Below, piece by piece: positions 47,402 to 60,388 of a stretch of DNA of 64,000 bases; the first letter of the stretch is position 1; the number at the start of each line of letters is the position of its first letter. The notes below the pieces were generated by a model. The model saw only the letters and a program-made list of their open reading frames with translations. It was not told the DNA's origin and did no database searches. This DNA is from Rana temporaria (Eukaryota; Chordata; Amphibia; Anura; Ranidae): assembly GCF_905171775.1 (NCBI RefSeq), contig NC_053492.1, forward strand, positions 189,121,317-189,185,316, in the 5' to 3' direction. The position numbers were made by a program, and so were the translations under genes.

Positions 47402-47884
47402 TGTTGTAATATTAATATAGATGTGTAGGCATTTAAAATAGTGTGTTATGTGTATGGCATGGTATATCTGTGTTACATACAGGCATTAAAGGTTACACAT
47501 CAAAAGGTGTTTGCTGACCAAAAGGGTTAGTGGTCAAACACAGATCAAAGGAACAGCTGAAGACCCTTAGGCCTTGTACAGACGAGCGAACATGTCCGAT
47601 GAAAATGGTCCGCAGACCGTTTTCATCGGACATGTCCACTCGGAGATTTTGGTCTGATGGTTGTACACACCATCAAACCAAAATCCCCGCGGACAGACAG
47701 CGCAGTGACGTGGCGGTGACGTTGACGCCGCCACGTCCGCAAACCAGGAAGGAAAATGCTTTCATGCATGCGTCAAATCCATTCGGCGCATGGGGGAGAT
47801 TTTGGTCTGCTGGTCTAACCGGACTACTGGACACTATACATCTGTATCACTACATTTATTGGACACGTTTATGAGATCACTACA
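47402..47884 (+). mobile_element. Solo LTR between U5 and U6
   Basis: 483 bp with TATAG flanks and the same fusion at 47814. It has an extra CA in the ACAC tract near 47665, a variant shared with the 5' LTR at 54 kb. Confidence 0.88.
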
Positions 47885-48747
47885 TATAGTATTTCTGTGA
47901 TTTATTCCATCAGTTCACATTAGCTACACATACAAAAGTGTCTACCAGTGACCATTCTATGTATTCAAATTATAGTTATTAGTTAATGACAATAACAATA
48001 ATTAATTAATGACAATTATTTTTCTAAACAAAATTGACTACATGCAGGAGAGAAAATCATACATTATTTTAATTATGGACATTATGAATGCTTTTTTGAA
48101 CTCATGCAGAAACAAAATTTAAATAATATTATATTCAAGTAAAGCCCAACAATTTATAAAACAATTCCTGAATTAAATGCCAGGCAACCGTATAAACATG
48201 TCTCATACAGAATATGTTTACATTATTTTTCATTTTTTTTTTCTTTTTATATTGTTATATTGTTATTACTATTATTATAGATAACAAAATATTTTCAAAT
48301 TCAAATGTTGTATAGAGAAAAATAAAATCTAGTAAAATTATAAGAAAAGTTATGCACATTTACAACCTGTGTGCACTTACTGTATATGTGTATGTTAATG
48401 TTCAATGCATTTAATAAATGTATTTACAGTATGATAGCTGGGTGGACTTACACTCACTGTATCACCTATACATTTTAGTATATGAAAATGTGCACCCTGC
48501 ACAGCAGTCATACAAATAACTAGTACTATTGTAAATCTAAAACTGGTCTGTGTAAGGGCTGCAATCTATAATTAAAATTATACATTTTAAGTGTAAGTCA
48601 GATTTGCATGACTTTTATTTATGTCAAACCGTCATGTAAGTATGCATGACTTCCAATTTATTATCAAGGTCTTACAATGTATAATAACAAAATAAATAGA
48701 TTTATTATAAATAATACTCAACTCTTTAAAATGAGCAATATATTTAC

Positions 48748-48786
48748 CTGGTGATGATGTGGTTTTAGTTGATGACACAGTAGAAC
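48748..48786 (-). CDS. Ser/Thr linker exon, unit U6
   Basis: 39-nt phase 1-1 exon, identical in protein to the other units. Its trailing G joins the next MAM exon 1 to make the Asp that opens the domain. Confidence 0.8.
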
Positions 48787-49226
48787 CTACAGATACAAAG
48801 ACAAATTGTCTAATAACTATTTATAACTACAAATTTAACAAACCGCATATTTTATGATCACAGAGCACACCTTATCCAAATGCAAAAGTAAAACTGTCTG
48901 CACAGATTTGTCCACAGGAAAGAGCTATGTGGCCCAGATATATTGATGACATGTTCACTAGCAAGAACATTTCACAGAGCAGATTAAGCAGCCAGCTTAT
49001 GTATTAGCACATGGGCTTACCCAGTTTAGACTGCTCTCTAACTCTCTTGTTTTTGTTCCTCCAATGCTCACCTTCAGGACCTCTCCAGAGCCTCTCCAAT
49101 CTTCTGGAGCTCTCTACCTCTATTTGTCTGGCTATGTCCTACTATATGCACCTTTAAGTGATTCCTGAATACTCAAAGCAGCTAAAGCAGTTGTAAAGGC
49201 TTTTTTTTCTAAAATAGCAAACATGC

Positions 49227-49540
49227 TCTACTTACCTGCTCTGTGCAATGGTCTTGCACAGAGCAACCCTGAACCCCCTTTTCTGGGGTACCCCACCAGT
49301 ACTCTTGGCTCCTCCTATTATTGGTGTGCATCCATATAAACTCTATAGCAAGCTGCTTGCTATGGCGGGGGGACCCAGCTGTGCTGTGTGTGTCTATTGA
49401 CATACACAGCCCAACCCCAACCCCTGTTCTCTGCTCACAGAAGCCAATGGCTTTTACTGCTGCTCTGTGAGCAGAGAGAAATAAGAGAGCTGCTGCAAAT
49501 GGGCACAGCACTGGATCAAGATAGCACTCAGGTAAGTATA
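49227..49540. mobile_element. Short TIR element with splice-donor-like ends (U6)
   Basis: Same element, sharing the left-end substitution with U5, which groups U5 and U6. Confidence 0.6.
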
Positions 49541-49621
49541 CAGGGGAGTGTATATCTAACACATCTAAGACACCATATCCAAAAAAGGGTCAGAAAAACC
49601 CTTCAGGTCTCAGTAGCATAA

Positions 49622-50112
49622 GGCCCCATACACACCATAGAATCCATCCGCAGATAAATCCCAGCAAATGGGTTTCAGCGGATAGATCCTATGGTGTGTA
49701 CACGCCAGCGGATCTTTATCCGCGGATATATCTCCCCTGGGATGGATTCCAGCAGATCGGATATTCGCTGACATGCAGAACAAATCCATCTGCTGGAATC
49801 CATCCCAACGGATGGATCCGCTGGTCTGTACAGACTCACCGAATCCATCCGTCCGAAGGGATCCCCCGCATGCGTCGTAATGATTTGACGCATGCGTGGA
49901 ATTCCTTATATGACAGCGTCGCGCACGTCGCCGCGTCATAATCGCGGCGACGGCGCGACACGTCATCGCAAGAGGATTTCGGCGTGGATTTCAATGCGAT
50001 GGTGAGTACACACCATCGCATGAAAATCCGCCGAAATCCACGAGAGGATTTATCCGCGGAAACGGTCCGCTGGACCGTATTCGCGGATAAATTCTATTGT
50101 GTGTATGGGGCC
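49622..50112. mobile_element. Palindromic Harbinger-like MITE, family B (U6)
   Basis: 491-bp element with TAA duplications (49619-49621, 50113-50115). The empty site GCATAAGATG is seen in U5 near 36868. It inserted at a different unit position from the U5 copy, so it was an independent event. Confidence 0.88.
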
Positions 50113-51058
50113 TAAGATGTGCCATCTCGAGTTACTCAGCTACCATCTGTAATCACCAGAGTGTACAGCCCTAACCAAATGCAGAAGGCATAGATTCCCT
50201 GCTCAGAATTCTCCATGGGAATGAGCAGAATTTCCTAGATGTTTTGACCCACATCCAAATACCATAGTAATGCCCAGAAGGTGGGTTACAAGTACACCAG
50301 CTAACACATTTTAGCAGACATAGATATTCAGCCAGATAGTTTATTAGCACATCGCTTATTGGCCAAGCTAGGCTGGGTAGATTTCACAGAAAGTGGAAAA
50401 TGTCCCTAATAGGCCAGCTGTATAAGGAAAATGTAAAGCAATCTGAATGTTTGTCAGAATTAAACGTTTAAATATTTCACAAACTTTACTTTTCTGTCAA
50501 TTTTAGCTTTATACAGAGTCATTCATATGCTACATATGCCTACATCTAAAGTCATTGCACGTAGAAAGGTCTGTTCTGAACTGGTTCATACAAATCCAGA
50601 CCCAGTCTGGCTCATACAAATTTAGATTCATCATTTACATTTCTTAACCATTAAGGGTGGAACAGCTTGTTGAAAAATATTTATGTTATTCCATGTTCTC
50701 ATTGTAAACAAAAAGCTGTGCAGTGATGATTTTATTTGGTGTGTAAAGCTGGCCATACATTAGTCGATTTTCAAATCATTCGTATGAATATTTGCATGAA
50801 AATCATTCGTATGAAAATTTGCATGAAAATTCTCATCAGTACGTTTGATGATATGCTGGACCACAGTCACTCTTACAAATTAATTTATTCAAGAAAGAAA
50901 TTCCATCCTGCTCCTTCGAATTTTCTTTCCACTGTGGATGTCAATTTGCCCCAATAACAATTACTAATTCAAATGAACATTCCCAAAATGAAATTCTTCT
51001 AACAATTCTACTAGTGTATTGCCAGATATGGACTAATAAAACTACTCAAACTATTTAC

Positions 51059-51106
51059 CTGTCGGTTTTGTAGTTACAGTGGTGGTGGTGGTGGTAGTTG
51101 TTGCTG
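51059..51106 (-). CDS. Threonine-run linker exon, unit U6
   Basis: 48-nt phase 1-1 exon with eight consecutive Thr codons (five ACC in a row), one Thr more than U2, U4 and U7. Confidence 0.8.
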
Positions 51107-51533
51107 CTAAAAAGACAAAAGTTAATTTTTTATCAATGCAGTCTTAGAATACACAAGCCAGACATCCTAAAGAAATGTTTAAAGCCTAGCTCCAACCATG
51201 TTACACCCATATTTAGGTTGTATCATGTCACATGGTTGCAAGCTGACCCCCCCCCCCCCAAACCATCCCACTCCTGACAGTGTGCAGATGTTTTTTTTAT
51301 CCTCGCAGCCACTGTCACTTTTAAAATCGATGCAGCTGTATGGTGCTCCACTCGCACAGCCACATTATTCATTCACAGAGATCTGTGAATGAATAAATAA
51401 ACTACAAGTCCCATCCTCCTTTGTGGCAGTCATTTAATCATATTAAACTGAAATTCTCAGACTTTATTAGATATTATTTTAAGACTAGGAAATAACCAAG
51501 CAAATAGTCTGTCATGAATGGATCACAGCTTAC

Positions 51534-51618
51534 CAGTACAATATCCTGGGTAAAAAGAAATATCATCTATAGCAACATCACTACGGAAATCTTCACCTCT
51601 GACACCATCAATGAAAAT
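51534..51618 (-). CDS. MAM domain exon 3, unit U6
   Basis: 85-nt closing MAM exon. One synonymous change (CGT for CGC arginine, near 51583) distinguishes it from its paralogues. Confidence 0.9.
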
Positions 51619-51785
51619 CTGTTGACAAAATTCATGAGGTTATAGCTAATAGCCAGAACTGGGTTTATAATATGCCAGTGCAAAGAGCACAATGACTAAA
51701 AAGCACAATAACATACAAAAAGAGATCAAACTATTTGTAATAGATTTAATAACAATTCATTTGGCAAAAGAAATACATTGCATAC

Positions 51786-52042
51786 CTGGATAATATCACT
51801 TTCAGGCAGGAAAATCTTCTCTAAATACCACATGTCCCCATGATCTCCTTCTATAGTGAAGACATCTTCCAAACCATAATCTCTTAGTACTGACACCCTC
51901 AGCATCATGTATTTTGCTGCTCCATACATGTGATACCAAAACTGTAAGCAATGAGTTCCAGTGAAACAATTTGCAGGACTCTCCAATCTTGCAAAGTCTC
52001 CCTCTTCTGAATCCTGTCCATTAATGTATAGATAGTAGCCAT
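51786..52042 (-). CDS. MAM domain exon 2, unit U6
   Basis: 257-nt central MAM exon, phase 1 to 0. Its protein is identical to that of the other units. Confidence 0.9.
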
Positions 52043-52152
52043 CTGTTTAAATTAAAATATTAATGCTGAAGTACTTTTTCTGTTATGAACCATTATTTTG
52101 GGAGTTATATAAACTATTACAAACAGAGAAAGTAAGTAAATAAATGACTTAC

Positions 52153-52293
52153 ATCCTGTTGTGTGGTCAAATGATGGTCCAGTAAAATCGGAAGGGGTTG
52201 AGCCATTCCAGTGTATCCAGTCCATGTTATCACTCGTTGATTGTTTCCAGTTACACAAGTTCACATCAAAAGAACAATCTATATGGCATACAT
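52153..52293 (-). CDS. MAM domain exon 1, unit U6
   Basis: 141-nt first MAM exon with the same splice sites and protein as in U1, U2, U4 and U5. It is preserved although the intron just upstream is the most diverged of all units. Confidence 0.9.
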
Positions 52294-52495
52294 CTGTTTT
52301 AGGAAACACAGATAACATTTATGAGTTATATTGTGCATATTGTATAATGCATGTGCAAGCGTTAAAGCTGAACTTGAACATGTTTACTGTAGGAATATTT
52401 ATAGAGGTGACTGATCCATTATTGTCAGTAGGCTGGGATGCGGAGGTCACACTTCTATATTTCATAGCTGTAACTGAGAACATTTTGTTAACCTC

Positions 52496-52498
52496 TTA
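52496..52498. other. Empty MITE family A target site (U6)
   Basis: CTC-TTA-GCAGTAC with a single TTA and no insert, exactly at the position occupied by a 503-bp element in U1, U2, U4, U5 and U7. It proves the three-base target duplication and shows either the pre-insertion state or a precise loss. Confidence 0.85.
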
Positions 52499-53760
52499 GC
52501 AGTACATTGTGCAGAGGTATGCGAATAACAAAACAAACTGAACAGGATTATAAATATTTAGATACAGTATAAGCATTTAAATGGTTTATTTAGCTCTGAT
52601 AGATGTAAATAAAGTGTGTTACTCCAATATTTCAAATCCCGATATACAGTATGTCTGTGATACCATGTATTATATTTAAAAGTATCCAGCTCTCTTTGCA
52701 TCGCTTCATTTGTAAGAAATACATGGTGATCCTCAAAGTCCCTTGCTTTCCAATTTCAAACTGATCACACTGGGCATGGAAGCACATTCCCTGCAAAGTG
52801 GTTAGTTTTCTTTTGCATTGTACTCAGGAGCACAGTCTGCCTGTACTCCAATGGGCAGACTTGTGCTGAACTGCCCCCAATGCACAGCTAACATCTCACT
52901 CAGAACATCAGTGTACTGCTCTTTCTCTGGGTCCTGTTGACACATCCCCCTGCAGCCTCCACCCCACCTCTCAAAGCATCTTATGCAGCTGAGAAAAGAG
53001 GTCATGTGATCGCTTAAAGAAAAAAAAGGTATTTATAAATAAAAACATGATTATGCCATATGATTCAGGCATATTGATAATTAACAAGCATAGCTGAAAA
53101 CAACATGTATTGTACCTTGATAGAATGAATAATATCAGTAATAGTGGACTGCAAAGAAAAAGTTGGGTGCTTGGTAAATGAGTGTCTGTTGCCAGTCTTA
53201 ATATGAGAGAATCAGTAATATATGGAGTGTCTGTACACAAAAGAAAAAGTGTTTGTAAATCTAAAACTTTTTCTAGTTTTGGATAGATTGGGGAAGGGTT
53301 GGAATTCGTGTCAGTTTTTTTTCTTTATCTCTGTGTCCCTGTTAGGATGAATCACCCCTCTATTTGTCATTGTGACCATAGTCAACATTGTCACCAAATT
53401 AATTTTACAGTTGTCACCAGAGTAAAAGGTGAGGGTCTGTAATGAGAATTCCCCTTTTAAGATTGCCTTCTTATCCAGGACAGGAGATCAGAGGAGTCTT
53501 CCCAATGAGACACAGGCATCAAAAAATAAACTGCCAGTGGTCTTAACCATTGTCTATTCTATCCAAAACAATTAAATAAATGAGATTAAATGCAATTAAA
53601 TAAATTAATACAATTGTCTATACATGCACTTTAAATTGGAATGGTAAGAATAGTGTTATTGTTATGTAAATAATGTTACTGTGATGTTGCTAACAGGAAT
53701 TGTTTGTGAAAAATAAATATGTTTCAATATGAATAATATTGTAGATCATCAAAAGTATAG

Positions 53761-54813
53761 TGTTGTTATATTAATATAGATGTGTAGGCATTTAAAATAG
53801 TGTGTTATGTGTATGGCATGGTATATCTGTGTTACATACAGGCATTCAAGGTTACACATCAAAGGTGTTTGCTGACCAAAAGGGTTAGTGGTCAAACACA
53901 GATCAAAGGAACAGCTGAAGACCCTTAGGCCTTGTACAAACGAGCGAACATGTCCGATGAAAACGGTCCGCGGACCGTTTTCATCGGACATGTCCGCTCG
54001 GAGATTTTGGTCTTATGGTTGTACACACCATCAAACCAAAATCCCCGCGGACAGACAGCGCGGTGACGTGGTGGTGACGTTGACGCCGCCACATCTGCAA
54101 ACCAGGAAGGGAAATGCTTTCATGCATGCGTCAAATCCATTCGGCGCATGGGGGAGATTTCGGTCTGCTGGTTAAGCGTACTAAACAGTGGACATGTCGG
54201 ACGGACGGGTTTCCAGCAGATAAATTTTAAAGCATGCTTTAAAACTTTTGTCTGCTGAAACTGTCTGCTAGGCTGTACACACGGTCGGATCTGTCCGCTG
54301 AAACTGGTCTGCGGACCAGTTTCAGCAGATATGTTCGGTCGTGTGTACAGGGCCTCAGATGTGTTAATTTACCTAGGTGTGTGTGAGATGGCCTGTTAAC
54401 CTCAAAGGATAACTTCCTTACATACATAAGGAAGTATTTATTGATGGTAATTAGACTTGAGGAAGTTTCCATTGACCTGGAAGAACCACTCCTCCAGTGT
54501 GAGACCAGTTTTTGAGAAAGTCAAGCTGGCATTCATCTAGTCTTGTCACTCTATGATGAATATAGCATGGGTCTAGGAAAAGATGGGATTCTGAATTACT
54601 CTGTTGGATTTGTATCGTCTGTGGACGTTGGACTTTGTATGTTATTGGAAGTTAATTAAATTTGCATTCTCTGGAGAGCCTGTGTGTTGCTGTGAAACAA
54701 CGTAATTTTAGCCATGATTCTAACATCTAAGATATCAATTATCTAACCGGACTACTGGACACTATACATCTGTATCACTACATTTATTTTGACACTTATA
54801 TGAGATCACTACA
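53761..54813 (+). repeat. 5' LTR with intact MITE C (copy 2)
   Basis: 1053 bp, TGTTGTTATATT...GATCACTACA. It contains the only complete family C element of the window. Relative to it, the solo LTRs are deleted derivatives. Confidence 0.85.
53928..54354. mobile_element. Complete palindromic MITE, family C
   Basis: 427 bp bounded by GGCCTTGTACA and its near inverted complement TGTACAGGGCC. The left end forms a long hairpin around CGGTCCGCGGACCG. No transposase. The empty site is visible in the copy 1 LTR near 3580. The target duplication is degenerate, so assignment to Harbinger rests on the GGCC-type ends. Confidence 0.7.
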
Positions 54814-55129
54814 TTGGTGCCATTCAATTGACCAGAAGCGCATTTTCAGGACTTGGTAACAGAAGTCGGTGATGACAAAAAATCCTGGGAGTTGGACAGA
54901 AGTCTGATGGAGACCCAAGAGCTGTGCTGTGACTCTAATGTCTGATTGTGACATAAGAGAGTCTGATATACAAGACTAAACAAGTTTGGAACCCCAGAAT
55001 TTTTCTCTGGAGACTGGAAACTGAAGAAAAAACTACTGCCGTGTACTAAAAGACCGGAACTGGCAAGGTGGAGCTTCAAATGCGGTGAGTAAAATATTTC
55101 CTTTTTTAAATTATTAAAATATAGTCAAA

Positions 55130-56560
55130 ATGCTTACTCAGTGTGAAGCTAGTGTCAGTTCTGATAAAGTTAACAGATGGGTTTAAAATGTATTAATCGT
55201 CATTGCGGTCTTATATAATTGCAGAAAAATGTAAGCAGACGAGGACTATGATGAAGGAATTTTTAGAGGAAAGTGTTTTTGATAGCAAAATTTCAGAAAG
55301 TAAAAGAAAAAGTTGTATTGTGCAGGGCTTGTTATCTTGCTGTTTAAAAATGGAAAGTTCTTTGAATGATAAGGTTGAGGAAATTGCGCAGTTACAGAGT
55401 GCAGTTGATAATAGCCATAAGGTTTGTTAGAGGTTACAAAACCAATCAGAAACTGAGACAGTAAATTTAAATTGATGCAGTAGTTACTATTGGTGGAGCT
55501 TTGCTTGAGAAATCTAAATGTTGTGATGAATTATCAGAGGAAAATGAGAGATTAAAATTAAGAATTATGGAATTAGAGAAGAGATCTCAGGAGTGCAGAT
55601 ATGCATCAAATCTTGGATTAAGCAATCTGCAGCAAAATACAAACTTTCTATCAAATGAAAACAGAACCATAACCATAACAATAATAACAACAATACAGGT
55701 GAAGTTCAGCTTGTAATGAAGCATTTGAAACCAAAAAAACTGGATGCAATTCTTAAAGAAATAGGAATGGTTCCCTGCCATGATTTAACAGATTTTTAAA
55801 ATGGTTTTGTGACTTGCAGAATGTCAGAGATATGTACAATCTCAACCCATCTGAATTAGAAAGAGTTTTGCAAATTCTATATGGATGGTCTTTGGCTGAG
55901 AATCAAACAGATCTGTCTTCAGCCTTTTGAGGACACGGGACATATTACTGGAATTATTGCGTGTTCTGTACGGAGTGCGTTCCGATGTCGCGATTCATGG
56001 GAAGATCCACCAAATGCTAAGTGAGTCTCCTATGAATTGTCGCACAGGATAGAAACTATTATGGGATTTTTGGTTGGTAATAATCTTGCTTTGAGCGGGG
56101 AGGCTCGATACATATCAGTATGTTGCTAGATGCAATGCATGAGGATATCAAACAAAATATTTTATTAGTTACCCTAAATCCTCATGATTTAAAAGACGTA
56201 TTATTGAGAGCAGATCATTTATGGAGAATGTCAAATGAGCAGGCTGTCAGAATTGATATAGCCACATTGTTTAGGAAACACTGAACAAAAAGATCAGAAG
56301 ATAATATCTAATGATCACATCAAAAGGGGAAACTCTGGGTCAAACATAGGTGATATTAACATGAAAAACAGAGCTGACCAAAATAATAATAAGAAAAAGA
56401 CCTGGATACCATTTCCTCATTTAAAACAGAAATATGACCACCTAAATTGATTGAGTATGATAAGATGAAAATAGAATATTACACACTATTAGAACAGTTG
56501 AAGGGTACAGATCAGTTTTTAAATGAAAATTACACTTTTATAGCAGTGGGGGTGAATTAG
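55130..56560 (+). pseudogene. Gag-like region, heavily broken (LTR element copy 2)
   Basis: Counterpart of the copy 1 gag-like region. The same in-frame TAG is present (about 55428-55430) and many additional one-base deletions break it into short pieces, such as near 55183, 55211, 55788 and 55873. Most extra breaks look like sequence errors rather than decay. No product is expected from it as assembled. Confidence 0.6.
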
Positions 56561-58050
56561 CTTTAAACTGTGGACTGTAAATAGTACTTTGTTTATGGAC
56601 TTTGCTAATGAGTTTTGTCTGAGAGTTTTTGACTTTCAGGTACATGGCTGGAGATATGCGTTTGCATGTGAATAGCAGGAGTAATTGCTGGCTAGTGGGG
56701 GAATTATAAAGAATTAATGGACATTCTCTCAATATTCATCAAGCAATGGACTTTTTTTTGAACATTCACATTTTCATTTTTTTTTTTTTTTTTAATGGCC
56801 TTACCCAACACCCTATTTTTTCATTTTCTCCCTTTCCCCGATATATTTTGCTTTTTTATTATGTTTTATTCCTTGAACTTAATCTTAAAACCAGAGCGAA
56901 GCATTTAAACCTAAATAATTTTATAACATCTGTACACATGACATAATGCATATTGATGTCAATAGATTTGACATCTGAGGTGATGCTGCACAATGGCTGG
57001 GCATAGCATAAATTATAGTAGGTTGGGTGGTTTTCCTAAATTTAAAGGAGTGGTGAGTGAAATTCTTACTCTAGTCATGATTTGAGACTTTGTTGAATCA
57101 GTTGTTTATAATATGCTGAAGGCTGAGACACATATGGATGAAAAAGACTTTCTACCTTTCATAAAAATACTGGCAAGAATTTCTACTGCTGATTTGTCTG
57201 CACAGAAAATCTGATAAACATTGATGTCAAGCTGATAATATCTAAACCATCGCATGGGGGAATTATACAGTATATATATGTTGGTATACCATTCTGGTGG
57301 AATTATGGACTGAATGATACAAAGAACAGCTCTATTAAAGGCAATGCGGGGGTCAGCCTACAGCACATTACGAAAGCAAATTGTTGCTGGCAATCAACAA
57401 ATTCAGAATAGTGAAGGTTTGATGTTAAAGGAACCAAGTGTCCTGATTGGTGGATTAATGATTGAAGGTGTCAAGTGCAAGGAAATAGTTTGCAGCACAG
57501 AATTTGTACTGCCGGATCCAAACCTTTTTGACCTTGGAAGCGACTGCTGATACATTAATGGTTCTTCTTACTACAAAGATGGAAGATGGAAGATTTTTTT
57601 GTTTGTGTAAAGCATCTTTAAAAATGAAAACTTTGAGCCTGGAGATGAGAGAATCCTGGACTTATGTGGATTGGAGCTCCCAAGGCATACCAAGCTTTAC
57701 TTTCAGTGAGATGGTGAGAGATGTGATGAAGTCAGAATGGACTGTGACATCAGCTCGTTTTTGCACAATATTCAAGATCGTGATGTGATTTACAAAACAA
57801 GGAGCAATCTAACAGCTATACGGGCAACTTCGTTTACTGAATCCTTTTCCAGTCATGGTCCAAGTATATTATTTCTATAATCTGTTTCATGGGGGATATT
57901 TTAGAGGTTGGTGAAGAGAGATGTAACCAGTCTCAACTTAATATTTCATATGAGCCATTGTAAAGCATACAGTACCTCAAACCATAATGAGGTTTGTTGT
58001 TCGAATTATGAGTCAGTTCTAGTAGTTAGAACCAACTCAAGTGGGGAATA

Positions 58051-58759
58051 TGTTGTAATATTAATAAAGATGTGTAGGTATTTAAAATATTGTGTTATGT
58101 GTATGGCATGGTATATCTGTGTTACATACAGGCATTCAAGGTTAACATCAAAGGTGTTTGCTGACCAAAAGGGTTAGTGGTCAAACAACAGATCAAAGGA
58201 ACAGTGAAGACCCTTAGGCCTTGTACAGACGAGCGAACATGTCCGATGAAAACGGTCCGCAGACCGTTTTCATCGGACATGTCCGCTCAGAGATTTTGGT
58301 CCTGAGACCTAGATGTGTTAATTTACCTAGGTGTGTGAGATGGCTGTTAACCTCAAAGGATAACTTCCTTACATACAAAAGGAAGTATTATGATGGTAAT
58401 TAGACTTGGGGAAGTTTCCATTGACCTGGAAGAACCACTCCCTCCAGTGTGAGACCAGTTTTTGAGAAAGTCAAGCTGGCATTCAGCTAGTCTTGTCACT
58501 CTATGATGAATATAGTACAGGTCTAGAAAAGATGGGATTCTGAATTACTTGTTGGATTTGTATCGTCTGTGGACTTTGGACTTTGTATGTTATTCGAAGT
58601 TAATTAAATGTGTGTTCTCTGGAGAGCATGTGTGTTGCTGCAAAAAATGTGATTTATAGCCATCATACTAACATCTAAGATATCAATTATCTAACCGACT
58701 ACTGGACACTATACATCTGTATCACTACATTTATTGGACACGTTTATGAGATCACTACA
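58051..58759 (+). repeat. 3' LTR with MITE C remnant (copy 2)
   Basis: 709-bp LTR. It carries an 86-bp remnant of MITE C (58217-58302), only the left hairpin arm and loop, so the two LTRs of this element differ greatly in their nested insert. Confidence 0.8.
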
Positions 58760-59607
58760 TATAGTATTTATGTGATTTATTCCATCAGTTCACATTAGCT
58801 ACACATACAAAAGTGTCTACCAGTGACCATTCTATGTATTCAAATTATAGTTATTAGTTAATGACAATAACAATAACTAATTAATGACAATTATTTTTCT
58901 AAACAAAATTGACAACATGCAGGAGAGAAAATCATACATTATTTTAATTATGGACATTATGAATGCTTTTTTGAACTCATGCAGAAACAATTTAAATAAT
59001 ATTATATTCAAGTAAAGCCCAACATTTTATAAAACAATTCCTGAATTAAATGCCAGGCAACCGTATAAACATGTCTATACAGAATATGTTTACATTTTTT
59101 TCATTTTTTTTTCTTTTTATATTGTTATATTGTTATTATATTATTATAGATAACAAAATATTTTCAATTCAAATGTTGTATAGAGAAAAATAAATCTAGT
59201 AAAATTATAAGAAAAGTTATGCACATTTACAACCTGTGTGCACTTACTGTATTGTGTATGTTAATGTTCAATGCATTTAATAAATGTATTTACAGTATGA
59301 TAGCTGGGTGGACTTACACTCACTGTATCACGATACATTTTAGTATATGAAAATGTGCACCTGCACAGCAGTCTACAAATAACTAGTACTATTGTAAATC
59401 TAAACTGTTCTGTGTAAGGGCTGCAATCTATAATTAAAATTATACATTTTAAGTGTAAGTCAGATTTGCATGACTTTTATTTATGTCAAACTGTCATGTA
59501 AGTATGCATGACTTCCAATTTATTATCAAGGTCTTACAATGTATATAACAAATAAATAGATTTATTATAAATAATACTCAACTCTTTAAAATGAGCAATA
59601 TATTTAC

Positions 59608-59646
59608 CTGGTGATGATGTGGTTTTAGTTGATGACACAGTAGAAC
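59608..59646 (-). CDS. Ser/Thr linker exon, unit U7
   Basis: 39-nt exon, phase 1-1, encoding STVSSTKTTSSP. It is unchanged although the surrounding 55-60 kb sequence is indel-rich. Confidence 0.8.
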
Positions 59647-60079
59647 CTACAGATACAAAGACAAATTGTCTAATAACTATTTATAACTACAAACTTAACA
59701 AACCGCATATTTTATGATCACAGAGCACACTTATCCAAATGCAAAAGTAAAACTGTCTGCACAGATTTTTCCACAGGAAAGAGCTATGTGGCCCAGATAT
59801 ATTGATGACATGTTCACTAGCAAGAACATTTCACAGAGCAGATTAAGCAGCCAGCTTATGTATTAGCACATGGGCTTACCCAGTTTAGACTGCTCGCTAA
59901 CTTCTTGTTTGTTCATCCAATGCTCACCTTCGGGACCTCTCCAGAGCCTCTCCAATCCTCTGGAGCTCTCTACCTCTATTTGTCTGGCTATGTCTACTAT
60001 ATGCACCTTTAAGCGATTCCTGAATACTCAAAGCAGTAAAGCAGTTGTAAAGGTTTTTTTTCTAAAATAGCAAACATGC

Positions 60080-60388
60080 TTACTTACCTGCTCTGTGCAA
60101 TGGTCTTGCACAGAGCAACCCTGAACCCCTTTTCTGGGGTACCCCACCAGTACTCTTGGCTCCTATTATTTTGTGGGCATCCATATAAACTCTATAGCAA
60201 GCTGCTTGCTATGGGGGGGGGGACCCAGCTGTGCTGTGTGTTGTCTATTGACATACACAGCCAACCCAACCCCTGTTCTCTGCTCACAGAAGCCAATGGC
60301 TTTTAACTGCTGCTCTGTGGCAGAGAGAAATAAGAGAGCTGATGCAAATGGCACAGCACTGGATCAAGATAGCACTCAGGTAAGTATA
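60080..60388. mobile_element. Short TIR element with splice-donor-like ends (U7)
   Basis: Same element inside the indel-rich stretch, with several one-base losses inside and at the left end. Confidence 0.55.

Larger units (their letters stand above)
47885..53760 (-). repeat. Array unit U6 (lacks the palindromic transposon)
   Basis: All five exons are present (48748-52293). The unit has its own 491-bp Harbinger-like insertion at 49622-50112 but has an empty site at about 52496 where every other readable unit carries a 0.5 kb element. It is also the most diverged unit upstream of exon 1 (a ten-base difference near 52412). Confidence 0.9.
53761..58759 (+). mobile_element. Full-length gag-only LTR retrotransposon, copy 2
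   Basis: Complete copy with TATAG duplications at 53756-53760 and 58760-58764. The order is 5' LTR (53761-54813), primer-binding stretch, broken gag-like region, non-coding part, purine tract and 3' LTR (58051-58759). It shows many one-base deletions relative to copy 1, beginning near 55.1 kb. No pol or envelope reading frame is present. Confidence 0.88.
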
